Below, in pieces: positions 41,385 through 52,801 of a stretch of 64,000 bases of DNA; positions within the stretch are counted from its first letter, which is position 1, and every line of letters begins with the position of its first letter. The notes under the pieces are model-generated. The model saw only the letters and a program-made list of their open reading frames with translations. It was not told the origin of the DNA and searched no databases. Both the position numbers and the translations under genes were made by a program. Source of the DNA: Zygaena filipendulae (lineage: Eukaryota > Arthropoda > Insecta > Lepidoptera > Zygaenidae); NCBI GenBank assembly GCA_907165275.2, contig OU015673.1, forward strand, positions 1,069,001 to 1,133,000. Direction: 5' to 3'.

Positions 41385-41505
41385 TTACATTTATTTATTT
41401 ATTTAAACTTTTTGCACAATATGGTACAAAAGGCGGACTTAATGCCACTGCCAGTCAACCTTCAACATCTGCAGAAAGTGTGTTTGGTGGTGCTTGTAAG
41501 GTCTT
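41385..41505 (-). mobile_element. LINE 3' end
   Basis: ATTTATTTATTTAAACTTTT, GCACAATATGGTACAAAAGG, AGTGTGTTTGGTGGTGC; as at 29.5 kb. Confidence 0.7.
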
Positions 41506-42535
41506 AATAATTATATAATACGTAATACGTATTATTAATATAATAAGATTGAAAAAAACAAAATTTTTTCAGAAAAATTAATTAAACCTCACTCATTACC
41601 AAATCTATATGAAAATAACCCCTTTCGAACAAAAAAAGAATTTTATAAATCCATCTATATAATTATGACGAAGTTATGCCTGAACATGCATAAAAAAAAT
41701 ATACTTACATTACAGTAAAAACATCCGAACTGACAACCTTTTTGAAGTCGGTTAAAAAAAAATATTTTGGCAAACTATTACAATAATCAACCAACAATAG
41801 TATTCAATTATATTGCTATAAAAAAATAAAAAAAATGTCCATTATGATTTGCGGCGTTTAGCGGAAGCCGCTGTAACTTTCACCCTCCTCCATCAATTAA
41901 TGAACAACTTCAAAGATGTTGTGCTTTTTAGTTTTGGCCAATTTCGTCTAGTAATAGGACCCTGTTCTACGTTGTGTTTATAATAACTTTAGTTCTTTTA
42001 GGTTGAGATTCGATTCCGTCTTCATCCTATCTACATTTTTATGGGTTGAGGCTAAGTTTAGGTTTTAGTTTGAATAAAACAATCATCAATTATTTTGACA
42101 ATATACTTTAATAATCGTGATTGGCGTGAGCATGGTATTTCTATTGGAAATATTTATATTTAGTGCACCCAACTGCGTTTGAGTTGGGTGACACTCGTTC
42201 TATACATGAACGGTCATCATATTCTTTACATGAACTCGTTCTACACGAACGGTTCTTTTTTATGTGCTAGACCACACTTTACATTTATTTAACGTCTGTG
42301 CGTTAATAGTGTTGTTAGCCCGGAAGCAGAGAGACTCCAAAGATTGATAACCATGTTATGGTGGTTCACATAGTCACTAACTCCCGTCTATCGACGTTAG
42401 TAGTGTTTGGGATACTAAGATAGGAATATGATGCTCATAGAACACCTCCCATACGATGTTTAATTATATTCAACTTGATATTCCAATAGGAATATTTGTA
42501 TTGGCTCTCACTACATAACAAGTTTATTATATAGC
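41506..42535. other. No recognised gene
   Basis: GAAGTCGGTTAAAAAAA trace at 41745. At 42175-42265 two related phrases (ACTCGTTCTATACATGAACG, ACTCGTTCTACACGAACG). No coding support. Confidence 0.4.
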
Positions 42536-43880
42536 GAGAGGTGGCGTAGCCCCGTCCTGCGCTACCCACGGTGATGGTCATCCACCTGCTCATAAGCAGT
42601 TACCACCCCCCCCCACCTGTGTTGCACAAGGTAGAGAGTTCTCCAAATATGTATAACCGACATCCGTTAGAGGATGAATCAGCTATATGAGACTGTACGT
42701 CCCGTATCAGCAGCAATCGTTGGAGGTCATAATTCGGCGGTGCCGAGACCCCTGGGTACGTGTCAGCCCGAAGACCGAGGCCGTAATGCGGATAGTACCG
42801 CGACCTCAACACCATCCCAATAATTCAAATATAAGTGTATGAGACCAGTCTCGCCGGACATCATAACTTCAGTCGGTCAATTTGTGTTATAGTAGCTACA
42901 CGTAGCTAAGGCCGAAGCCCAATTGATTGGATCACAGCTCGTCCTCGTACAACACCCACTCAGCACTCGTTCATTTTGATAAACAAGTCGTGTTGAAAAA
43001 CACAACTGTTTACCGAGATCAAGCGTTAACGACTAGGTCGTCCACAGCCGATCCCATAATCTCTGCACAACGTAACAAAGTCACAAAGCGCATTGATATA
43101 ATTATTATGTTTGTAAAAAAAAGAAAGTAATGTTATCTTGAAAGAAGAGCGTTCAACACTCCCTTGGTGTAGGAAGCGATCCCGCGTCTCCAGTCAGCCG
43201 CATAGTCGATGATAGTTTTTGAATAACACGGAAGGCGTAGTTATTCAATAGACAAGATACAATACGTGCACAACGAAACCCGTCACGGCGAAGACAACTC
43301 AAGGCGCGGATTTTTACCTCTCCACATTATCTTACGCTCGCGACGCGCGACGTCTAACCGCTCAGGATTAGAGTTCATCGTCGTTGTAAATTCCAATAAA
43401 TTGAAAATACACGTATGCATCGAGCCGATAAGATGTGATGAATTATAATTTAATAACAATAAAATTACAATCCATACACACCGAAAGCCTTCCTCATAAT
43501 AATATTTGTCTTCGCACAAGATATCCTAACGGACGTCGAGCGCGATGACAAGGCTTCCGTACAGAGCGACAAGTCACTAAGTGCGTAAGCTCGTTCGAAC
43601 TCCCAACTTCATCATCTTTATTGTGAAAGTGGTCGTCGGCATTCTCATCTAAGACCTTCACGTGAGACTCCAATTTAATTATTTAGATAAGCATAATAAT
43701 GCAAATCTATATTCGAGCCACCACCAAACTCGTTTAACAACATTTAATGTTGTATACGCGACGCGTTGTAGACGCGACGCGTTGCCTCCCGACTCGCTCG
43801 TCCGCCGATGCCACTTCACGACTCAGCCGCCCGCGTGGATACTGGCGGTGCGCTCACGCCCTATTTGAGAGGGGTATGCG
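42536..43880. other. GC-richer block of unknown nature
   Basis: 1.3 kb clearly richer in GC and CpG than surroundings, with C-runs (42604-42614), the phrase ACGCGACGCGTTGTAGACGC (43755) and several short frames in different registers. No domain, splice pair, tRNA or matching copy in the window. Could be a decayed retrovirus-like LTR/5' region, a promoter-proximal island or an unknown repeat; I cannot decide. Confidence 0.4.
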
Positions 43881-44485
43881 GGGGGTTGGGGGGGTACAAG
43901 TCGATATCACTGTTACATCTAAAACCAAGCACACGGTTAATATACCGTATTATAAATATTTTATTTCATGTGGATAATTATTTTATTGATTTTAGTTTGT
44001 AAATTATACATCAATATCCTTACTCAGTTTAGATTATGAGTGTATTAACTCGCAATGCTTTTTAATAGCTTTTAAATACATTTCAACTTAATTTTATAGT
44101 GTTTTAACTTATAATACTTTATACATATATCTTTAAAATGCTTTTTCGAATATAAATAAGTTTTTGAGCCTCATAGGGCGTCACACCGCCATTACCGTGG
44201 ACACGCAAGCTTCCTGCCGCCACCGGAAGCGGCCGTTGTAACCGTTTCCGTTCGCGTTTTTCACCGGATACGCCGATAAATAGAGCCGTGGCTAACCGCT
44301 GGATTAATGAAGCAGTCCGTCCGACTTTATCTAATTACTGTTTGATTAATGGCCGCCCAAAAAGTGTCATTAGAACGCCAGATGGCGGTAAACGCGTTGT
44401 TGGAACGAGAAAATAATTTTATTTAGGCATAGGTGCTTAATGCTTTCATATTATATGCGGTTCAGCTTTTTCTAGATAATAATAA
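43881..44485. other. No recognised gene
   Basis: AT-rich, then a moderately GC-rich stretch at 44180-44400 without an open frame of note. Confidence 0.4.
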
Positions 44486-44489
44486 TAAC

Positions 44490-44585
44490 TAGCTGTTCCT
44501 CATGGTTTCACCCGCGTTTATTTCGGAGTTCCCGCAGGAATTCCGGGGTACAATGTACCCGCCAACCCATACCCTACCTACCTAG
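44490..44585 (-). mobile_element. Helitron 3' fragment
   Basis: ACTAGCTGTTCCTCATGGTT, AGTTCCCGCAGGAATTCCGG, then lost. Confidence 0.65.
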
Positions 44586-44657
44586 CAAAATTTTATGAAC
44601 TTTTTCTGACATTTCCAACAATTATCGTTATTTTACGCAAAACCTTGATAAATTAGA

Positions 44658-45012
44658 TATACAACGTGTTAATGAATTAACTGAAAACTAGAAAGTAATT
44701 TGCTCAGAATCGACAAGCGAATCGATCGCACTATGTTTTAATATAGGTTATATTTTTTCCATTTTTACTAGCCCATGTCTAAATTATTTATAATACAATA
44801 TTTGGCGCGTACGCCGCCCGCAGCAAAAAAATCGAACCAGTAGGCGCGGGCGTAGCGCTTGGAATTTCGTAGATAGGTCACCTCCTAACTAATGTTGAAT
44901 AACTTTTAAAGTAAAAATTTTTTCGACATAAAATATATTTTAATCATATTATTGTTAATTTTTTTAAATGGGGTGTATCAGGTTTTCAGTTAATTCATTA
45001 ACACGTTGTATA
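44658..45012 (-). mobile_element. MITE 'TACAACGTGTTAATGAATT', full copy
   Basis: TATACAACGTGTTAATGAAT and TTAATTCATTAACACGTTGTA ends. Interior GCGCGTACGCCGCCCGCAGC and TTTCGTAGATAGGTCACC. Inverted relative to 45265-45616. Confidence 0.85.
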
Positions 45013-45019
45013 CCTAAAC

Positions 45020-45145
45020 GTTTCTCATGAATCGCTCTATCTATTGGTGAAAACCCATGAAAATACGTTCTGTATATTTTGAGTTTATCGCGAACAGACA
45101 GACAGACAGAGTCGCGGCAGAGGACTTTGTTTTTATAATATGTAG
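45020..45145 (-). mobile_element. Helitron remnant, subfamily H
   Basis: CATGAATCGCTCTATCTATT, GGTGAAAACC, then a CAGA tract and TTTATAATATG edge. Confidence 0.6.
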
Positions 45146-45147
45146 GT

Positions 45148-45245
45148 AATTACAACATTTCACAATACACAGATCTACTTGATCCCACCCTAAGCTAATA
45201 ATAAGCTAAGCTTGTTTCGTAAACACCAAGCAACACGTGGCATAT
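45148..45245 (-). mobile_element. SINE-2 3' fragment
   Basis: CACAATACACAGATCTACTT, GATCCCACCCTAAGCTAATA, AACACGTGGCATATA. Confidence 0.7.
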
Positions 45246-45264
45246 ACTTCAATAATTACATAAA

Positions 45265-45616
45265 TACAACGTGTTAATGAATTAACCAAAAACCTGATAC
45301 ACCCCATTTAGGAAAATAAACAATAATATGATTAAAATAAAATGTACATCGAAAAAATTCATAGTTTAAAAGTTATTTAACGTTAGTTTGGGGGTGACCG
45401 ATCTACGAATTTTCAAGCGCTACGCCCGCACCTACGCGTCAATGATCGATTCGATTTTTTTGCTGCGGGCGGCGTACGCGCCGATTGTTGTATTATAAAT
45501 AATTTAGACATGGGCTAGTAAAAATGAAAAAATATAACGTATATTAAAACATGGTGCGATCGATTCGTAAGTCGATTCTGCTTTCGAGTTTTCAGTTAAT
45601 TCATTAACACGTTGTA
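45265..45616 (+). mobile_element. MITE 'TACAACGTGTTAATGAATT', full copy
   Basis: TACAACGTGTTAATGAATTA, AAACCTGATACACCCC, ending AATTCATTAACACGTTGTA. With 44658-45012 it forms a 350 bp inverted repeat around a 250 bp spacer. Confidence 0.85.
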
Positions 45617-45631
45617 TATTATATGTTGTAG

Positions 45632-45750
45632 ATAAATAAACACGCCCAGACTGGAAAGCAGAACCCTGTGTTCATCGTACCAAGTCCTCCCACACCAGGA
45701 ATCGAAACCGGATCCTCTTGATAAGCAGGCAGGATCCGCTCTTCAGGGAT
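45632..45750 (-). mobile_element. SINE-2 head
   Basis: CAGACTGGAAAGCAGAACCC, CAGGAATCGAAACCGG, TCTTGATAAGCAGGCAGG: body and tRNA-like head in reverse. Confidence 0.7.
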
Positions 45751-46486
45751 CCAATGATAAAATTTGAAAAAATGCTATTACTAAAATAATTGGTTGATGA
45801 TAGTATTGTATTATTGTGTTGTAAAGCCGCGTTTGGTGATGGACCGGAAAACTTGGAGGAAAATTAGCATGCTGAAACTTACCTGCAACTTTTTAAGTGG
45901 CTTGCTAATAATAATGCTAAACTTTCGTTTTTAATGCTCAAGATCCGAAAAAGGCCACCCTTTCTCGGCTCTTATTAACGCCCTTTTTTATGATAGGCAA
46001 CTTGTACATTTAAAATTATTCCAGCATCCACTTTATAATATTTATATGCGAAAAGAGTTGAAACAATGTACTCACAGTTTTTTCTCACCGAAAAGTTCTG
46101 GGAGAGAACTTTGAGACGGCTGCCCTGTGCTGAGGCAAAGTTTGTGCGCTCGACGGGGGCGCTAGTGTCTATGCGATAAATATAAGATTGTGCTTTATTA
46201 CTACGACGGGGAAATTAGTACCGTTTTTCGCCGCGAGCACAACAAATTTGGCCGTCGTAGATTGTACTTTGGGAGTTAGGAACTTTTTTACCGTATCTTA
46301 TCTAATGAATTATGGCTGTCTTATGCCTAGAGCTCGCCATTTTGTTTGTTTCTATTATGTTTTAGGGTTCGGTTTTATTTTTATGGCACTATTTTCAATT
46401 ATATAATTCATCTTTACTTATTGAAGTTTTATGCTACTTTGGGCAAGTTTTTAGACAGACAACGGAAGTGACGCGTATATTAAAGC
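45751..46486. other. No recognised gene
   Basis: 72-codon frame at 46188-46406 without domain; nothing else. Confidence 0.4.
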
Positions 46487-46699
46487 ACTAGCTGTGCCCC
46501 GCGGTTTCGCCCGCGGTAATTTCGGAGTTCACGCGGGAATTTTGGGATAAAAAGTACCCTATGTCCTTCTCTGTACCCCTGACAACGTGCATGTCAAATT
46601 TCATCAAAATCCGTTCAGCCGTTTTTGTGTGATTGAGTAACAAACATCCAAACATCCAAATATCCAAACATACACACTTTCACATTTATAATATTAATA
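46487..46699 (-). mobile_element. Helitron, subfamily A, intact-looking
   Basis: ACTAGCTGTGCCCCGCGGTT, GACAACGTGCATGTCAAATT, three ATCCAAA units, CACTTTCACATTTATAATAT. Confidence 0.85.
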
Positions 46700-46994
46700 G
46701 GGTTGTGAAGTCAACGGAAGTGATGAGCAACATTATTTACTCACAATGTGCAAGTATAATATGTATGTATAGCAAACATAGACACACACAGGCTAACAGA
46801 GAGACTTTTTGACTTTTTGAGAAGGAAATACAAAATTATTTTAAAGGGTGAAGAGACTTTCACCTGATGTCAAGTTATAAGTGAAGGTGCGATTAGAAAT
46901 TGTAAGTCAAATTGTCTTTTTTTTTTCAGCTATCTTCGGCTTTCCAATCGCAAAGTTGGACCTAGGTTCGATTCCCGGTTTATGATACTTTGGT

Positions 46995-47206
46995 ACTAAT
47001 ATTATAAATGTGAAAGTGTGGATATTTGGATTTTTAGATGTTTGGATGTTTGTTAGTCAATCACGCAAAAACGGCTGAACGTATTTGGATAAAATTTGGC
47101 ATGCACGTTGCCAGGGGTACAGGGAAGGACATAAGGTACTTTTTATCCCAGAATTTTCGCGGGACCTCTGAAATTACCGCGGGTGAAACCGCGGGGTACA
47201 GCTAGT
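46995..47206 (+). mobile_element. Helitron, subfamily A
   Basis: TACTAATATTATAAATGTGA to GGTGAAACCGCGGGGTACAG then CTAGT. Confidence 0.85.
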
Positions 47207-47248
47207 AAAAAATAAATAAATTACTATCCTCTGTAAGAAGTTGAATGG

Positions 47249-47438
47249 TACTAATATTGTAAATGTGCAAATGTCGATATTTGTTACTCAATCACGCAAA
47301 AACGGCTAAATGGATTTGGATGAAATTTGACATGCACGTTGTCAGGGGTACAGAGAAGGACGTAGGATACTTTTCATCCCGAAATTCCCACGGTAACTCC
47401 GAAATTACCGCAGGTGAAACCGCGGGGCAGAGCTAGTA
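47249..47438 (+). mobile_element. Helitron, subfamily A, lacking the 8-bp units
   Basis: TACTAATATTGTAAATGTGC, GATATTTGTTACTCAATCAC, end GGGGCAGAGCTAGT. Only a single GATATTTG remains where other copies have two to four units. Confidence 0.85.
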
Positions 47439-48200
47439 TTATAATAAAGGGACGTGAATCTTACAATTCCGTACGGAACCAAACGAGGTTATGAGGTTCG
47501 ATTCGCGCTTAACCATTTTTTCGGCTCCCGATTCCCGCAGCAAGCCACGGTGCTATCTTTATATTATTTTGCGAAACTTTGCCGAATTACTTGCAGACTT
47601 CTGCAGACTTTTATGTGAATACCTATACTAGCTGTTTCCCCAGCTCCGCTCCTTTTTAATTATCATAACTTTCTCTTAGACCAGTTGCAATGAAACTATT
47701 TATTTTTAAAGTAAATACATATATAACTAAATATTCTGTGAATATTTCAAACGAACAGAAACATCACGTTTGTTGTATGGGAGCCCCCTTGAATATATAT
47801 TTTATTCAATTTGTTGTTCATGTTGTTATAACTGAAACAGAAATACATCATCTGTGAAAACAGTAAAAAGGATTGAAACTGATGACGAAAGAAAAACGAA
47901 AATTTGTCAAGCCCCTATTATCGAGATTGACCTTATAACCTTGAACAGTTCCTCCGCAATCGTAGGCACCTGTCCACGTGCTATCGGCACAGAAATATAG
48001 GTACCTATTCTATAAGTTGAAACATCAAAACACACAGACAAGAGACGAACGATGGTGTAATAAAACTGATAGTCAACTTCGTGGCTCGCGCCGACTGCCG
48101 TCGGTACCGGCGCGAGGCGGGCCGTAGAGCCACAGTAGTTTTCAGTTAACTGAAAGTTCGTTATCAGTCACATATAGTGCCTGCTCCTGTATTCAATATA
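47439..48200. other. No recognised gene
   Basis: A Helitron 3' scrap at 47629 (CTAGCTGTTTCCCC). GC-rich patch at 48080-48130. No coding support. Confidence 0.4.
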
Positions 48201-48392
48201 GCTGTCCCGCGCGGTTTCACCCGCGATAACTTCGGAATTCCCGTGGGAGTTCCGGATCACAATATAGCCTATGTTACTCAGGGATAATGTAGCGTTCTAA
48301 TGGTGAAATACTTTTTGAAATCGGTCCAGTAGTTTTTGACTGAAATCGTAACAAACAAACAAAAAATCTAATCTTTATAATAGTAGTATAAA
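48201..48392 (-). mobile_element. Helitron, subfamily D
   Basis: TAGCTGTCCCGCGCGGTTTC, GTAGCGTTCTAATGGTGAAA, (ACAA)n then TTTATAATAGTAGTATA. Confidence 0.75.
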
Positions 48393-48394
48393 AC

Positions 48395-48640
48395 CCCGAC
48401 CAAGTAAACTATACTTATATTCAAATATTTCTTAAACTACTGAACCGATTTTAATGAAACAATGCTAAGAACCATTTCGATGAAACTGGCTTTCAAACAT
48501 CGAAAACCGCATTGAAATCGGTTCATCCGTTCGGGAGCTACGATGCTACAAACACACACACACACACAGACACGTCAAACTTATCTAATGATAATTCATT
48601 AATACACCGTCGTTTTTGCGTCGGGGGTTAAAAAGATTCT
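48395..48640 (+). repeat. Dispersed repeat with (AC)n and 'GTCGGGGGTTAA' end
   Basis: AACCCCGACC start and GCGTCGGGGGTTAA end are inverse of each other; inside, CCGATTTTAATGAAAC, CGGTTCATCCGTTCGGGAGC, (AC)n at 48551-48567. A common lepidopteran repeat; class uncertain. Confidence 0.6.
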
Positions 48641-48785
48641 TTGAAACGTATATTCGAATGTAATAATTAATTATCTTAATGTCTTTACATATAATAAATC
48701 GATCCTTACAAACAAACTTTTTAAAATAATACTACTGCAGTACCTATATGTTTAAAAAAGAATAGAAGATATACTTAAGTACTTA

Positions 48786-49013
48786 TCTTAATATATATAA
48801 ATCACGTGTCACGTTGTTTGTCCGCGATGGACTCCGAAACTACTGAACGGATTTTGATAAAATTTTGCAACCATTTATAATATGGTCCAACTTAAAAGAT
48901 AGGATAGTTTTTATCCCGGAATTCCCTCGGGAACTGAAGGACATAGTGTACTTTTCCCGCAACCTCCGCGGGAACTCCGAAATTACCGCGGATGAAATCG
49001 CGGGGACAGCTAG
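48786..49013 (+). mobile_element. Helitron, subfamily B (first of a tandem pair)
   Basis: TCTTAATATATATAAATCAC to GGGGACAGCTAG. Confidence 0.85.
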
Positions 49014-49263
49014 TCTAATATATATAAATCACGGGTCACGTTGTTTGTCCGCGATGGACTCCGAAACTACTGAACGGATTTTGATAAAATTTTGTAACCA
49101 TTCATAAAATGGTCCAACTTAAAAGATAGGATAGTTTTTAGCCCGGAATTCCCGCAAGAACTCCGGGATTAATGCGGGGAACAGCTAATCACCGTGAATA
49201 CTGTCAGGTGTTTCCCGCGGGAACTCCGAAATTACCGCGGATGAAATCGCGCGGGAGAGCTAG
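49014..49263 (+). mobile_element. Helitron, subfamily B (second of a tandem pair)
   Basis: TCTAATATATATAAATCACG begins directly after CTAG of the first. Carries an extra GC-box segment (GATTAATGCGGGGAACAGCT) before the real end GCGGGAGAGCTAG. Confidence 0.85.
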
Positions 49264-49509
49264 TATAAATATAATTATTATATTTAACAATGTTTAATTG
49301 CATAATATAATAACAAAAACTTGTAAATACATAATATATTAGAAATAGCATCATATTATTATTTTGAAGAATTATTTCTACTACAATTTCCAATAGTGCA
49401 GTCTAGAATCTAGATAGTTCCATCTGTTGCCAATAAACTCTTAAAGTTGGTTGTAAGGCTTCTATAAAACACCAGATTACCCGGCCACTTCTCCAAGGTA
49501 CTCATCCAT

Positions 49510-49690
49510 ACTAATTAAAGAGGAAAGATTCGATTTTCTGTTTATTTGTTACGATTTAACTCAAAAACTACTAGACCGATTTCAAAAATTCTTTCACCAT
49601 TAGAAAGCTACATTATCCCTGAGTAACCAAAGCTTTATTGTAATCCGGAACTCTCGCAGGAACTCCGAAATTAACGCGCGCTAAAACCCT
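49510..49690 (+). mobile_element. Helitron, subfamily D, 3' end lost
   Basis: TTTCACCATTAGAAAGCTAC, TATCCCTGAGTAACC, GAACTCCGAAATTAACGCGC. Confidence 0.7.
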
Positions 49691-49876
49691 TTAGTGATGA
49701 AACTATAAGAACAACAATAAAATTTAACTGTCAAAGTTGAACAATCGATAAACTCGAGTTGGCCAGTTGTTTCAGGATTATAATTATTATCTCGTCAAAC
49801 TGATACTTGTACAGTTGTAATCGTTAATACGATAATATCTTAAGAAAGGACAATATTATAGTCCTATTTGACCCAT

Positions 49877-50260
49877 TGAAATGAAATGAAATGAAATGAA
49901 ATGAAATGAAATGAAATGAAATGAAATGAAATGAAATGAAATGAAATGAAATGAAATGAAATGAAATGAAATGAAATGAAATGAAATGAAATGAAATGAA
50001 ATGAAATGAAATGAAATGAAATGAAATGAAATGAAATGAAATGAAATGAAATGAAATGAAATGAAATGAAATGAAATGAAATGAAATGAAATGAAATGAA
50101 ATGAAATGAAATGAAATGAAATGAAATGAAATGAAATGAAATGAAATGAAATGAAATGAAATGAAATGAAATGAAATGAAATGAAATGAAATGAAATGAA
50201 ATGAAATGAAATGAAATGAAATTAAGTTTATTCGTTACGACTACAATTAAATAAAGTGGA
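49877..50260 (-). mobile_element. Retroposon 3' end with giant (GAAAT)n tail
   Basis: About 69 perfect GAAAT units (49877-50221) followed by AAGTTTATTCGTTACGACTA, the reverse of the end seen at 52.26 kb. The 142-codon frame over it (FISFH repeat) is an artefact of the microsatellite. Confidence 0.75.
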
Positions 50261-50432
50261 TTAACAAAAAGCAGCACAAACCGTCGCAACAAAAAGGAAA
50301 CCAGCTCAGAATAAGCCGGGAACCATTAGGGGCCCGACGCTGGTCTTCCGCTGGAGCCGCGTTAATATTGCATAGTTTATATCAACAAACGGGCATAAAA
50401 TTGTATCGCACGGGAATACCTACATTTTAACA
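50261..50432. other. No recognised gene
   Basis: Nothing supported. Confidence 0.4.
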
Positions 50433-50545
50433 GGCTTGTTTCTTAGCTAAATCAAAATACTATTTAGTCCGTCAGTTAGATAATAAAAAAATAATAGAAA
50501 CGTATATTTTGGTTATTCAAATTAATGAAAAATACTTAGGTAAAC
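50433..50545. mobile_element. CRE-MITE fragment
   Basis: AGGCTTGTTTCTTAGC, TATTTAGTCCGTCAGTTAGA; truncated before the CRE region. Confidence 0.6.
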
Positions 50546-50687
50546 AACTGTGGCATGATTCGCCTATACATGGCCTCTCTACTTAAAATATTATTTTCTC
50601 TTGGTTCGATAGAGTACACTCGGACTTTTGTGAAAAATTGCTTCAAAATCAGACAGATAGACGTATTTTATATCGTATTTATAATAT

Positions 50688-50874
50688 TACTAGCTCTCCT
50701 CGCAGTTTCAAACGCGTTTGTTTGGTGTTTCCGCGGGAATTCCGGGATAAAAAGTACCCTATGTCTTTCTCTGTACTCTTGAAAATGTGCACGCAAACTT
50801 TCATGATGATCGGTTGAGTAGTTTAGGCATTAAAGCGTAAAAAACAAATAAACTCACATTTAGTAAGGATTATG
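50688..50874 (-). mobile_element. Helitron, subfamily C
   Basis: TACTAGCTCTCCTCGCAG, CGCGGGAATTCCGGGATAAA, CATGATGATCGGTTGAGTAG. Confidence 0.75.
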
Positions 50875-50944
50875 GAATTATACAATTTGCCTGCAACAGT
50901 TATACACATTAGGATGTAATTAGGATTATCTTAAGACAGAAATA

Positions 50945-51010
50945 GAAGAAGAAGAATTTTCATTTATTTCAGCACAACACACAAGAAAAAGAAACAAACA
51001 TAAGCAATGC
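50945..51010 (-). mobile_element. Retroposon 3' end
   Basis: Reverse complement TTTCTTGTGTGTTGTGCTGA then AATAAATG equals the end at 62.39 kb. Confidence 0.6.
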
Positions 51011-51124
51011 CTAATCTAAATGGGGATGTTTGTATGACGTTATTATTCAACTGACAGCAAGTAGACATAACTCTGATTTGCAATCCAACCTTAAACCCTT
51101 AACAAATTGTATTTAGCACACTAA

Positions 51125-51362
51125 CAGCCGCACTCAGAGTCGACTTTAATGGTTACTTAGTTAAGTATAGATTTTTAAAACAAAACTGCCGCAATCAGAC
51201 AAGGTTAATAAATTAATGTTAATTGCCATTTAACTAATCAAGTTACATCTCATTAAATGCCAACTACCATTAATTTACTGAACGTCTCTGATTTGCGGCA
51301 GTTTTGTTTTAAAAATCTATACTTAACTAAGTAGTCATTAAAGTCGACTCTGAGTGCGGCGG
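51125..51362. mobile_element. Palindromic MITE, Harbinger-like (copy 3), TAA target duplication
   Basis: CAGCCGCACTCAGAGTCGAC and GTCGACTCTGAGTGCGGCGG; TAA at 51122-51124 and 51363-51365. Arms ~80 bp. Confidence 0.85.
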
Positions 51363-51645
51363 TAAAAGGTGGTCAACTGTACCACAGATCTACAGAGAGT
51401 TAGAACTGTACAACTTTATTAATTATTGCGAACTCCCTCGGCCATGTCTATTGACGTCACAGTAATTACCGAACTAAGATAATATTAGGATATATAGATT
51501 TGCACATTTAATTATCCTTCCATTTATTAGCTTCTGGGCATCTGTAGATATACGTGGATGGTAGTTAAGGGGCGTTTTGAATTAGGAGCCGTTCAAATAT
51601 TAACAGCTTTTGAGTCGATGACTCAGTTTCTACTACCTGTTCTAC
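51363..51645. other. No recognised gene
   Basis: Nothing supported. Confidence 0.4.
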
Positions 51646-51649
51646 GAAG

Positions 51650-51805
51650 TTTAACTAGCGTTAGTTTCGGAGGTTTCGAGGGAGTTCCTGGATAAAAAAT
51701 GCCCATGGGTTTTTTCGTGTCCCTAGTAATATTGATTGGGTAGTTAAGAGGTAAAAAGGTAACAGACAGACAAAGTTACTTTCTAATTTTTAATTTTAGT
51801 ATACT
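51650..51805 (-). mobile_element. Helitron remnant, subfamily C
   Basis: AACTAGCGTTAGTTTCGGAG, AGTTCCTGGATAAAAAATGC. Confidence 0.6.
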
Positions 51806-51889
51806 TATCTTTGAATAACGTAAACAATTAGGTATGTAGTTACTATGATCCCCATTTCGTTAAAAATCCTTTTAGTATGACAAAATAAT

Positions 51890-52085
51890 CCTACTAATAT
51901 TATAAATGTGAAAGTGTGGATGTTTGGATGTTTGTTACTCAATCACACAAAAACGGCTGAACGGATTTGGATGAAATTTGGCATGTACGTTGTCAGGGGT
52001 ACAGGAGGACATAGGGTACTTTTTATTCCGGAATTCCCGCGGGAACTCCGAAATTACCGTGGGTAAAACCGCGGGGCACAGCCAT
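51890..52085 (+). mobile_element. Helitron, subfamily A
   Basis: TCCTACTAATATTATAAATG to GGTAAAACCGCGGGGCACAG then CCAT (decayed CTAG). Confidence 0.8.
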
Positions 52086-52219
52086 CAATAATAATTGTAT
52101 TATATCTCTATCTCCACAAAAATGCCTTTCATTTCTTTCTAAGTCCTGTCTGTATGTTTGAACGCAAAATTTTCTAAACTGATATTAACACAAAAAAAAT
52201 GAACACATCAAAGAGATTC

Positions 52220-52341
52220 CGAGGAAATTTTAAAACACAGTCATGTAAAGTCATTGTTTGTGTGGTCGTAACGAATAAACTATATTTCATTTCATTTCAT
52301 TTCATTTCATTTCATTTCATTTCATTTCATTTCATTTCATA
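52220..52341 (+). mobile_element. Retroposon 3' end with (ATTTC)n tail
   Basis: TTGTTTGTGTGGTCGTAACG, AATAAACTAT then about 11 ATTTC units. Same family as 49.88 kb. Confidence 0.75.
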
Positions 52342-52800
52342 AAGAAAAACACGAGCTTTGACTTGGAAATAGAAATATAAATTCACTTGGTTTAAATTTT
52401 TGTTCGTAAACTGAGAAGCAGGTCCAGTCAGCAGTTAGAAATAATAATGTAATTACTTTTGAAAGTTATTTAATCTTATTACAATAGTCAGTAATAAAGT
52501 TCAACGACCGACGAAAACGTTTTTGTTTTTGACTGTACTGCCTTCATTCCGCCGCTCCCCGATGTCCGTTCACGTAACTGCTCGGGTTGTCCTATTCGGA
52601 TCCAATATCTATGGCATTGCCAGTATTCGAAGATCACATTGAGCCTTCGTCTCATAAACTTTCACATTTGCTAGCAAAAATGAAAGTTTTCTACCTTTAA
52701 TAAAGCAAAATGACGATGTTTCGTCCAACCGGGACTTTTACTACGTAAACGGTATATCCTCAGGAACTCTATTAAAATACATATTATCATAAGTATCATA
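52342..52800. other. No recognised gene
   Basis: Nothing supported; modest GC at 52540-52600. Confidence 0.4.
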
Positions 52801-52801
52801 T

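Noticed and set aside
49864..50292. 142-codon frame with FISFH repeats
   Set aside because: Pure translation of the (GAAAT)n microsatellite.
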